Shown piece after piece: positions 1 to 6,207 of a stretch of 15,088 nucleotides of DNA. Positions within the stretch are counted from its first letter, which is position 1. Each line of letters opens with the position of its first letter. A program made the position numbers and the translations under genes. This DNA comes from Chrysochromulina tobinii (Eukaryota; Haptophyta; Prymnesiales; Chrysochromulinaceae): NCBI GenBank assembly GCA_001275005.1, contig JWZX01002631.1:1-15088 (forward strand), written 5' to 3'. The notes beneath the pieces are model-generated. The model was not told where the DNA came from, ran no database searches, and was given only the letters and a program-made list of their open reading frames with translations.

Positions 1-1
1 T

Positions 2-688
2 GTGCTGCTCGACCTCGAGGGCAATGCCAAGCTTGCCGACGTTGGCCTTGCTAAACAGGCGCACGAGATGCAGGGGGGGCGCACCCACCTGACCACACGC
101 AACCTCGCCGGCACCACTGGGTACATCGACCCCCTCTACGCCGACAGTGGCCAGTACTCGCAGACGACGGATGCGTACGCGATGGGCGTCACCCTGCTCG
201 TCGCCCTCAGCGGCAGGCGCGCGCTGCAGGCCAAGGACGCCGCGGACGACGCGCTCGAAGATGTCACTGACTGCACGGCATTGCAGCGAGCTCTCGATCC
301 AGCGGCCGGCTGGCCCGAGCCGGCGGCAGCTGAGCTGCTGCGCGTCGTCAAGGGCCTCTACTGGGAGCGTCGGCAGCAGCGCCGCATGCCCCTATCGAGC
401 GCTCTCGAGACGATTGAGCGGGTGTGCGAGGACCAGGGTGTGCGCCCAGGCATGACCGAGCCGGCAGCCGATGCCGACGCCCCTCGCATGTGCGTCATCT
501 GCATGGACGCGCCGCGGACGACGCGCTTCAGCCCTTGCGGCCACTCGCAATGCTGCGAGGCGTGCGCGGCGCAGGTCATTCGTCGCGGCGGTGGCGCCTC
601 ACCCTGCCCATACTGCCGCACGTCTATCGCTACGATGGTGACCGACCCCAACATCACCAACGAGGAGACCTTTGTGGCCCTCTTGTAG
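2..688 (+). CDS. Protein kinase (RLK/Pelle-like C-lobe) fused to C-terminal RING finger, 5' partial
   Basis: The gene enters from the left edge, so the N-lobe and HRD loop are missing; the first codon here is GTG and is not a start. Visible residues 1-145 are a kinase C-lobe: activation segment LADVGLAK, where DFG reads DVG (residues 13-15), then GTTGYIDPLY (38-46) and TTDAYAMGVTLL, matching the GTxGYxDPEY and DVYSFGV motifs of RLK/Pelle/IRAK kinases. Residues 164-205 are a RING: C164, C167, C179, H181, C185, C188, C202, C205, with the H-x3-C-x2-C spacing of XIAP/MDM2-type RINGs. Known: such RINGs act as E3 ubiquitin ligases. Inference: a Ser/Thr kinase that ubiquitinates itself or a bound partner. 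The stop TAG is at 686-688. DVG could weaken catalysis, but the residue after Asp varies in active kinases too. Domain calls are strong; substrate unknown. Confidence 0.88.
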   Translation: MLLDLEGNAKLADVGLAKQAHEMQGGRTHLTTRNLAGTTGYIDPLYADSGQYSQTTDAYAMGVTLLVALSGRRALQAKDAADDALEDVTDCTALQRALDPAAGWPEPAAAELLRVVKGLYWERRQQRRMPLSSALETIERVCEDQGVRPGMTEPAADADAPRMCVICMDAPRTTRFSPCGHSQCCEACAAQVIRRGGGASPCPYCRTSIATMVTDPNITNEETFVALL

Positions 689-740
689 CCGGTATAACGC
701 TCCATTAGCATTGGGAGCTGGACTTCGGACCAGTGAATAC

Positions 741-759
741 ACCAGTCAGTCAGACTGGT
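741..759. repeat. Small hairpin downstream of the kinase-RING gene
   Basis: ACCAGTC at 741-747 and GACTGGT at 753-759 form a perfect 7-bp stem with a 5-base loop, 53 bases after the kinase-RING stop codon. It would lie in that gene's 3' UTR. It is short enough to be chance; no role can be assigned. Confidence 0.4.
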
Positions 760-952
760 AAGTGGAGCAGAGATGTTGCCTTCTCGGCTTGTTAAGGAAG
801 CGTATTGCTCGATAGAGAAGCGCTCCGCAAGCTCGATGAACATACAGCAGAGCTAGACGAACAGAGCATGCACATATTATTATTCTTTCGCACCTGTCAT
901 TAAGAATTGGCGACGAGAGAACCGGACGCCGTCCTATCGAGGTGTGCGCCGC

Positions 953-982
953 GGTATACCTACGGCGTACCGGTACCGGTAC
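953..982. promoter_or_regulatory. Clustered palindromes upstream of SGNH hydrolase
   Basis: GGTATACC at 953-960 and GTACCGGTACCGGTAC at 967-982 are both perfect palindromes. The second is 16 bp and consists of overlapping GTAC and CCGG units. They lie about 100 bases upstream of the preferred ATG at 1079, where a dimeric DNA-binding protein could bind. If translation began at 944 instead, they would encode a Tyr-Arg repeat, which is less likely. Regulatory function is inference. Confidence 0.35.
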
Positions 983-1078
983 ATACGTTTACAAGTAAAG
1001 TACTGCATCTGTACTGTGAAGCTCACGCAGGGGAGCGGGACCGAGGGGAGCACAACCGAGCGAGCGAGGCAGCCCGCA

Positions 1079-1855
1079 ATGAAAAGACAGAGGACGAGCC
1101 GAGCGCCGACAGGCATGCCAAAGCGAGACTGCAAACCTCCGTCACGCCGGATGCGCAAAAGCCAGGAGGCTGCCAAGGAGCAGCTGCGAGCAGAGCCATC
1201 AAAGATCCGTGTCCTAGCATATGGCGATTCATTGACGTCTGGCTACGTGCCATGTGAGCAGTGCTGCGTGCAAGAGCGCGATACCTGCTCGAGATGTCGG
1301 CGGACTCCGTGGCTCGCATCGTTTCGCCAGGTACTACAGGTTGACGGTGACCACAAAGGCCGTGAGGGTTGGACCACAGCGCTGCACGTGGATGCATTGG
1401 ACAAAGAGGGCGGGCTGAGCAGCCTGCTGGCAGAGGCACAAAGCGCAGGCAAGCCGTACAGCGCTGTGATCATCATGTCTGGCAGCAACGATCTTGCCGA
1501 TGGTGACAGTAGCGTCACTATCGTGCAAAATCTGGCCATCATTCACCAGGCAGCGCACTCTTTCGGCGCCCGCACTGTTGCCCTCGCTATACCGGCGTCG
1601 CGCGGCTGGGCAGAGGAGTCTGATCTAGGGCTGCGAGGGAACGCAGTGAACGAGGAGCTGGGCAGGCCGGGCTGGTGTGACGGCGTGGCGCAAGGCGAAT
1701 GCCTTTTTGTGAACTCGCCCTTGTGCTACTCTGCCGAGCCTACGTGGTACAGTGATGGACTTCACTTGACAGCAGAGGGCTACGCCGAGTTTGGCAAGCG
1801 GCTCGCGGCGAATGCCGAGCTGAAGGCATTTCTGGGAATGCTGACGAAGTCATGA
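1079..1855 (+). CDS. SGNH/GDSL-family hydrolase with internal cysteine cluster
   Basis: From the ATG at 1079 the product is 258 residues; the frame is open back to an ATG at 944, but that extension is Tyr/Arg-rich and crosses palindromic DNA, so 1079 or 1115 is preferred. Block I is YGDSLTSGY with nucleophile Ser51, block III is GSND (135-138), and block V is SDGLHLTAEGY with Asp226 and His229. This is the full Ser-Asp-His set of SGNH esterases/lipases, and the length fits single-domain members. Oddity: right after block I lies C59-x2-C62-C63-x6-C70-x2-C73, a paired CxxC pattern that could bind zinc or form disulfides; it is not usual in the family. The N-terminus is basic (KRQR, KRD, RRMRK) with no signal peptide. 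Likely an intracellular carboxylester hydrolase of unknown substrate. It converges with the next gene, with 97 bases between stops. Confidence 0.85.
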   Translation: MKRQRTSRAPTGMPKRDCKPPSRRMRKSQEAAKEQLRAEPSKIRVLAYGDSLTSGYVPCEQCCVQERDTCSRCRRTPWLASFRQVLQVDGDHKGREGWTTALHVDALDKEGGLSSLLAEAQSAGKPYSAVIIMSGSNDLADGDSSVTIVQNLAIIHQAAHSFGARTVALAIPASRGWAEESDLGLRGNAVNEELGRPGWCDGVAQGECLFVNSPLCYSAEPTWYSDGLHLTAEGYAEFGKRLAANAELKAFLGMLTKS

Positions 1856-1952
1856 TGGAAATCTCAGAATGAGCATCGACACGTATTTGTAGGTAACATA
1901 ATTGAAATGAAGACTCAAAAGCTCCTTCCTCGCTAACTAAAAGTGGCACCAC

Positions 1953-4133
1953 CTATAGTACCTGAATCGCCTCGGCGTCCATTAGCGCCGCCGCCTGCGC
2001 CTCCACGCCGGGCCACCGCGTCTCGACGTCCTCAGCGGCCTCTGTCAGCTCGTCGGCGTCCGCTTCATGGTCCGCTTCGGCCTCGACGGCCGCCTCGGTC
2101 GCCGCAGTCTTATGAGCTGTCTTAGCCTCTTTGTCGGCGGCCGCCTGCACTTCTACATCCTCCAGAGCGACAGCCGCCCCCGCCGCCGAGTGTGGCTGGC
2201 TCACCTGGCTCGACTCAGAGCCTTCTACAACGCATGAAAGCCCCGACACTGTCGAGCCGCGGGCCGCCGCCGCCGCCGTGGCCGCACTGAGCAGCGTAGT
2301 CCGCAGCGCGTTGTAGCGCTGGGCCATCTTCTTGATGTGCGCGGGCACAACTGAGCCGGAAGCTGAGCCAGAACTCGGGCGCTCCCAACCGACCGCCTCG
2401 GCGCCCTTGCCGTGTTGCCAGTTGACCAGCGACCGTTGCAGCACGGCCATCTCCCGCGCCGCTGGGTGGTCCATCTGCGCGACCTCAAGTAATGCGCTCA
2501 GCAGCAGGCGCGCCCGGTTGCGTAACGGCTCCTCGAAGCCGTCGGGGGCTGCCAGCGCGCACTCGAGCATCGCGCGTGACGTGAGCCGCTCGGCCTCGCC
2601 CCACCAGAGACGGGGATTCGTAGTCCGGCGCTGCGCAGCCCACGCTAGCACGCGCGGCTCGAGTAACGGCCGCCCCGTCGGGTGCTTCCATAGCTCCTCA
2701 AGCAGCCGATGCGCCTCCATCATCTGCTTGGCGCGCGCCGCCTGCAACATCGCCGCGCGCAACCGCTCGGGATCCGTCGCGGACAGTGCAGGCGCTAGCT
2801 CCGTGTTCGCGCCCGCAGCAGGCGCACCGACGAGCGGCGGATCGCTCGGCGTCGTGGAGGACGGAACCGCGGCCGCTGTGCCCTTCTTCTTGGCGGCGGC
2901 TCGGGTTTGCGGCGAGGCGCTCGGCGAGAGCTGTGAGGAGGCGTAGGTGGTCATGCGATTGGCTACGGGCCGCGGCGGCGAGAGCGCTTCGAGCATCTCG
3001 CCTTCGGCTGGCTGCTCTGTGCCGCCCATGGGCGAGACGAGCGCCGCCGGGAGCGACGGGGCCTCGCGGATGGGTGCGCCGCCCGAGTGCTGCTCCCCTA
3101 GCCGCTCCTCCTCGCGCAGACGGCGGAGCACGCGTTCCCACTCAATCTGGCCCGCCGCCGCGTCTGCCGCCGCGACCGAAAACGCCGCCGTCGCCGCGCC
3201 TGAAGGGAGTTGAGCGAGCGCGATCCCTTCCTGCAAGCCCCGAGGTAGCCGCGAGGGCGACGAGGGGTGCCGCGAGGGCAACGAGGGGTGCAGCAAGGGC
3301 GATGAGGGGTGAACACTGAATGCGATCTCATCTTGCATTCCCCGGGCCAGTCGCGAGGACTGCGAGGGCGACAAGGATCCAGCCCTCGAGGGCGACTGCT
3401 GCATGGCGGCGAGCTGGACCCACTGGTGCATCAGCGCGAGATCCCACGCGGAGCCCATCACAGGAGCGAGGGAGCCGATGGCCGCAACCGTCGGTGGACC
3501 TACAGGCACGCCTTGCACCACGGGTGGAGGCAAGGGCACGGCCGCAACAGTGGGCACCGCAGCTTGTGTGTACGAGGCATATGCGCAGCTCGGCGATACG
3601 GCGGGCAGAGGCGATGGCGGCGCTCGATGTGACTGTGTGGTGCGTTGAGAGCTGTGAGACGCGGGCTCGGCCTCCTCCGTACGGCGCACACGCGAGGGCG
3701 AGCTCGGGCATGCCGCCGTCGCCATGGTGGTCTGGGTCGTCGTGGTGGCCGTGGAGACCTCGGTCGGAGCTCGGGGGTGGTACGCAGTGGGCGGCCACTG
3801 CGAGTGCATGTTCGCGTTGTCTGGATGAATCGTTGTGATTGCGGCGGCGAGTCGCAGCGCCTCGTCGGCCATCCTCGCCTGGAGGCGCGCGCCTGCCTCC
3901 GTCCAGCGAGTGCGTGGGCGCTCACCACGCGACGGCGCCGACGCTCGATCGCCCCGCGATGGTACTCTGGGTGGGTTGCTAGGGAAGGGATCAGACAGCG
4001 ATGGCGGAGGGCCCTCTCTGCACGACGGCGACGGAATGGCGCGTGGCGTCAGCATCGGCCCCGTCGTTGCTGCAGTATCCTCGTTGCACGGCACGGCAGC
4101 AACGACGGGGCCGATGCTGACGCCACGCGCCAT
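1953..4133 (-). CDS. Large Ala/Pro/Ser-rich, mostly disordered protein with helical C-terminal region, unknown function
   Basis: I do not recognise this family. The frame is open from 4274, but that first codon is GTG. ATGs lie at 4133 (726 residues, inside an inverted repeat), 4055 and 3872 (639 residues, clear of the repeat). Counting from 4133, residues 1-320 are Pro/Ser/Thr-rich and disordered; a short charged helix sits near 330-345 (ERVLRRLREEERL); residues about 453-585 form the most protein-like part, rich in Leu, Ala and Trp with regular helices (LLEELWKHPTG, VLAWAAQRR, LWWGEAERL). The last ~70 residues are Ala/Glu/Asp-rich and acidic. Residues around 250-305 contain SRLxRGxQ(D/E)xIA twice, with a 21-base tandem repeat between. 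A 5' exon further upstream is possible (see 4249-4506). The frame is long in GC-rich DNA, so a real gene is likely but not certain. Confidence 0.6.
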   Translation of the reverse strand: MARGVSIGPVVAAVPCNEDTAATTGPMLTPRAIPSPSCREGPPPSLSDPFPSNPPRVPSRGDRASAPSRGERPRTRWTEAGARLQARMADEALRLAAAITTIHPDNANMHSQWPPTAYHPRAPTEVSTATTTTQTTMATAACPSSPSRVRRTEEAEPASHSSQRTTQSHRAPPSPLPAVSPSCAYASYTQAAVPTVAAVPLPPPVVQGVPVGPPTVAAIGSLAPVMGSAWDLALMHQWVQLAAMQQSPSRAGSLSPSQSSRLARGMQDEIAFSVHPSSPLLHPSLPSRHPSSPSRLPRGLQEGIALAQLPSGAATAAFSVAAADAAAGQIEWERVLRRLREEERLGEQHSGGAPIREAPSLPAALVSPMGGTEQPAEGEMLEALSPPRPVANRMTTYASSQLSPSASPQTRAAAKKKGTAAAVPSSTTPSDPPLVGAPAAGANTELAPALSATDPERLRAAMLQAARAKQMMEAHRLLEELWKHPTGRPLLEPRVLAWAAQRRTTNPRLWWGEAERLTSRAMLECALAAPDGFEEPLRNRARLLLSALLEVAQMDHPAAREMAVLQRSLVNWQHGKGAEAVGWERPSSGSASGSVVPAHIKKMAQRYNALRTTLLSAATAAAAARGSTVSGLSCVVEGSESSQVSQPHSAAGAAVALEDVEVQAAADKEAKTAHKTAATEAAVEAEADHEADADELTEAAEDVETRWPGVEAQAAALMDAEAIQVL
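3250..3312. repeat. 21-base tandem repeat, three imperfect units
   Basis: Three units of 21 bases (3250-3270, 3271-3291, 3292-3312) share the core GCGAGGGCGACGAGGGGTG with a few substitutions. The period is a multiple of three, so the large minus-strand frame stays open and gains a Ser/Pro/His/Leu-rich repeat. Related cgagggcgac words recur nearby at about 3370 and 3390, suggesting slippage within a repeat-prone segment. Confidence 0.75.
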
Positions 4134-4138
4134 TCCGT
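4031..4138. repeat. Perfect 43-bp inverted repeat with 22-base loop
   Basis: Bases 4031-4073 are the exact reverse complement of 4096-4138, leaving a loop at 4074-4095; pairing stops at both ends. A transcript from either strand would fold into a 43-bp stem. The arms are both open in the minus-strand frame of the large disordered protein, encoding MARGVSIGPVVAA and, further on, TTGPMLTPRAIP. A 12-base word occurs at 4083-4094 and again at 4149-4160 with one mismatch, so the right arm sits between near-direct repeats. It carries no transposase and is not a recognised element. A template-switch duplication is the simplest explanation. Confidence 0.95.
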
Positions 4139-4214
4139 GAGGAGCGCAGTTGCATGGCACGAAGGAGGAGTGCCGTGGCTGCAACTGCGGCGGCGGCTGC
4201 GATGACTGTGCCTG

Positions 4215-4248
4215 CTGCAACCCGGCAGGGACGAGGGAGCGCACGTAC
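4215..4248 (-). other. Candidate 34-base GT-AG intron
   Basis: On the minus strand, 4248 to 4215 begins GTACGT and ends TTGCAG, a good donor and acceptor. Its removal joins the Pro-rich membrane-type frame (from ATG 4506) in frame to the long disordered frame that follows. A 37-base version ending at 4212 works equally. The size is very small for an intron and no transcript evidence exists, so this is only a hypothesis that would give the large gene a proper ATG start. Confidence 0.3.
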
Positions 4249-4506
4249 CCTAAAGCCCTGCGGCAGAAGAGCACCGTCGCAGACGAGCGCGACGAAGAGC
4301 CACGCGATCGTTGATGACAACGTTTCGGACATGAAAGGTTGGCTCTCTTTGAAGGGAGGCTGCGGCGGTGCGGCGGGCAGCCGTGGTGACGGTGGTGGGC
4401 GCGCCGGTGGTTGCGGCGACCGTGGGACTGGTGGTCGAGGAGGTGGCGGCAACAGCGGGGTCGGGACGATCCTAGGCGTTGCAGGCGGCGGGGGCGCCGA
4501 CATCAT
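4249..4506 (-). CDS. Possible 5' exon or small membrane protein, Pro-rich then hydrophobic
   Basis: From ATG 4506 a minus-strand frame starts with a Pro-rich stretch of about 50 residues (MMSAPPPPATPR..., PPPPRPPVPRSPQPPARPPP), then a hydrophobic segment (STIAWLFVALVCDGALL) that could cross a membrane. The unspliced frame continues with an Ala-rich hydrophobic run and ends at 3991 (171 residues). With the candidate 34-base intron it would instead continue into the large disordered protein. A Pro-rich linker beside a transmembrane segment also occurs in two other genes here, which supports coding. Neither version resembles a family I know. Treat as a tentative exon. Confidence 0.35.
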
Positions 4507-4631
4507 CGTCCTGCTCGGCAAACAAGCTCCTTCCGGCGGCCCAAAATTTGATCGGCACGCACAAACCCACGGACGCAAACATCAAACTGTGAACAGATGA
4601 CCAAGAATAGGACCCCGCTATACCCGGGTGC

Positions 4632-5693
4632 TCATACGCCAAGCTCCACCACCAACGGCAGATGGTCACTCGGCCACGCGGCACATGGTAGGTACGGCAG
4701 ATCCGAGCCGTCGCCCTCGGGCGCAAATGGCGGCGGACCAGCGCCGAAACCAGCACCCGCGACGCGCACCTTCCCACCAACGAACACGTAGTCGAGGCAG
4801 AACTGCGAGCTCTGGCTATTCTTTTTCCGTGTGAAGAGTGGCTCTTGGCCTCCGTGCGCCGCGGCATAGGCAGATCGTAGCGGTGCCGTGAGCGAGAGGT
4901 CACCTACCTCACTGCCTGGATGCTCGGCGTGCCCTGGCACCAGGCCTTCGGTAAGCGCAAGCACGGCTCCGTGCGATGGCCACGAGTTGAAGTCGCCGGC
5001 CAGCGCGACGTCCGATGTGCCGACTTCCGAGGCGTGCTCGAGCAAGAGGCGCGCCGCGGCGACAGCCTGCACTGGCTTGCCCTTTGCTGCGGGCATGGTA
5101 CCAAACTCCCACCGGAGATGCGTGCCGCCCACCACGAGCTTCTGGTCAGAGCCCCAGCCTCGCCGTCGGACTGCCGCAGACACAACAGCATACGCCTCGG
5201 GTGGGCACTCACCTGGCTGCTCCTTCGCCATGAGCAAGGCACACCGCGCTGGGTTCGCCTTGGCGGCGCTATCTTCGATGAGACGACGGCAGCGCGGATT
5301 TCCATCTAGCAACTCGACGGTGCTGCGGCGCACAAACAAAGCAATCTCCTCTCCATCTGGATGGACACATTTATCAACGAGTTGGCTCGCGTGAAATCCA
5401 TTGAAGCCCGGAAGCAGCGCCTTGATCTCTTCAAACATTGTTGGGCCGCACTCCTCGAGGAAGGCAACGTCACAGGATGAGTCCAGTCGTTGTGCAATGG
5501 CCTTGCACCGGTTTGGCCACGCCAGCTCGTCGGCCGAGGCATATGCTCTCACAGTCTCATCAATGCATCCTGGGTTAGGAAGATCGAAAAGAATATTGAA
5601 CTGCATAAGCCGAAGCGTGCGCCGGCGCTGCACATGCCATTTCAGCAGCGCCGCGGCAGCAGCGGCAGCAGTGGCAGCAGCGGCAGCAAACAT
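4632..5693 (-). CDS. CCR4/nocturnin/Angel-type endonuclease-exonuclease-phosphatase family protein
   Basis: From ATG 5693 the product has 353 residues. It shows the EEP signature in order: MQFNILFD (Asn33), AFLEECGP (Glu80/Glu81), DGEEIALFVR, VGGTHLRW (His192), LAGDFNSWPS (Asp234, Asn236), GLVPGHAEHP, FCLDYVFVGG (Asp301) and WPSDHLPLV (Asp343-His344). The THLxW motif, the GDFNSxP motif followed by a VPxxHP stretch, and the LDYxF motif point to the CCR4-nocturnin-Angel branch, whose members remove mRNA poly(A) tails or hydrolyse related phosphodiester or phosphate bonds, using Mg2+. All catalytic positions look intact. The N-terminus is an Ala-rich hydrophobic run (residues 2-16) followed by WHVQRRR, which suggests a signal anchor or organelle-targeting sequence. 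An in-frame ATG at 5870 would add about 59 residues including AWWLAG, extending the hydrophobic segment, but would run close to decayed duplicate sequence. Confidence 0.87.
   Translation of the reverse strand: MFAAAAATAAAAAAALLKWHVQRRRTLRLMQFNILFDLPNPGCIDETVRAYASADELAWPNRCKAIAQRLDSSCDVAFLEECGPTMFEEIKALLPGFNGFHASQLVDKCVHPDGEEIALFVRRSTVELLDGNPRCRRLIEDSAAKANPARCALLMAKEQPGECPPEAYAVVSAAVRRRGWGSDQKLVVGGTHLRWEFGTMPAAKGKPVQAVAAARLLLEHASEVGTSDVALAGDFNSWPSHGAVLALTEGLVPGHAEHPGSEVGDLSLTAPLRSAYAAAHGGQEPLFTRKKNSQSSQFCLDYVFVGGKVRVAGAGFGAGPPPFAPEGDGSDLPYLPCAAWPSDHLPLVVELGV
5641..5692. repeat. GCN/GCA-rich trinucleotide tract
   Basis: This tract of imperfect GCA/GCG triplets encodes the Ala-rich hydrophobic N-terminus of the minus-strand CCR4-like protein. 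Variable triplet number here would change the length of the possible membrane or targeting segment without breaking the frame. Confidence 0.6.
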
Positions 5694-6147
5694 GGCGCTG
5701 CCGGCCAGCCACCACGCACGGAGAGCCGTGAAGTTCACTGTGTGAAGATACAGAAAAATTTTGGCGAGACAGAAATTTTTCGGCTTGGACCGGTCTTCGA
5801 GACCGCCCTCAATCGTCCCAAGTGCACGACCACGCCATTTGGAACCCGGTGACGTTGAGGCCAGGCTCATATGCCCATTGCGTTCAGCGTGCCATCTGGT
5901 GCGAGCAAGTAGACGGTCTCGGAAGCACCCATGCCGAACCCGAATCCGAAATCGCCACGGGCGTAATTCTTGTACCCGACGTAGAAGCCGCCTGGCTGCA
6001 CCGAAGCTCACCACAGGCGTGCCGGTAGGAAGATTCTTCCCAGCTGATCGAACAGCTGCCAGCCCTGGAGCGTGCAGGTGACCGCCGCAATGTTCTTGAG
6101 CTCGACCCAATCCTGAGGCACACCATGGGCATCTAGCTCGTTGATGA
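5694..6147. other. Intergenic region between CCR4-like and lamin-tail/SdiA genes
   Basis: About 450 bases. The right part (5883-6147) is most of the decayed lamin-tail copy. The left part (5694-5882) is the presumed 5' flank of the CCR4-like gene and contains an AT-rich inverted repeat at 5753-5781. No intact gene is seen; a long minus-strand frame across it reads the duplicate out of frame and is spurious. Confidence 0.6.
5753..5781. repeat. AT-rich inverted repeat upstream of the CCR4-like gene
   Basis: GAAAAATTT at 5753-5761 is the reverse complement of AAATTTTTC at 5773-5781, with an 11-base spacer. It stands out against very GC-rich surroundings and lies 60 bases upstream of the minus-strand ATG at 5693. 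It could be a promoter element or a 5' UTR hairpin; function is not shown. Confidence 0.5.
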
Positions 6148-6207
6148 CTATTGCGCCGGCGATGCGGGCGGCCCTGACGGAGGCGGAGGCCACGGGGCTG
6201 GAGCTGG
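5883..6207 (-). pseudogene. Decayed duplicate of lamin-tail domain (LTD)
   Basis: This stretch is nearly identical over most of its length to 7213-7573, which encodes the intact lamin-tail domain of the neighbouring gene. On the minus strand it starts with the same Pro-linker, then IAGAIVINELDAHGVPQDWVELKN and CTLQGWQLFD, but the frame is broken. Relative to the intact copy I see a net 4-base loss at the linker/domain junction (near 6163-6170), a 1-base loss near 6044, and a 14-base loss at 6000/6001. An 18-base in-frame loss also occurs in the linker. The 3' end reads APDGTLNAMGI and then a stop, so the duplicate lacks the GTPGAEN end of the domain. The high similarity points to a recent duplication. 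Splicing that repairs the frame is not apparent. Confidence 0.85.

Larger units (their letters stand above)
689..1078. other. Intergenic region, kinase-RING to SGNH hydrolase
   Basis: About 390 bases with no convincing gene. It holds a small hairpin at 741-759 just after the kinase-RING stop, an AT-rich patch at 871-890 in otherwise GC-rich DNA, and palindromic blocks at 953-960 and 967-982. The reading frame of the next gene is open back to an ATG at 944, but the peptide it would add is not protein-like. The stretch most likely holds the 3' UTR of the first gene and the promoter of the second. Confidence 0.6.

Noticed and set aside
4031-4138. Fold-back as a MITE or insertion sequence
   Set aside because: The loop is only 22 bases, there is no transposase, and no exact target-site duplication borders the whole unit.
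3835-4140. Plus-strand frame containing MARGVSIGPVVAA
   Set aside because: The same peptide appears on both strands only because the 43-bp arms are reverse complements; it is a mirror of the repeat.
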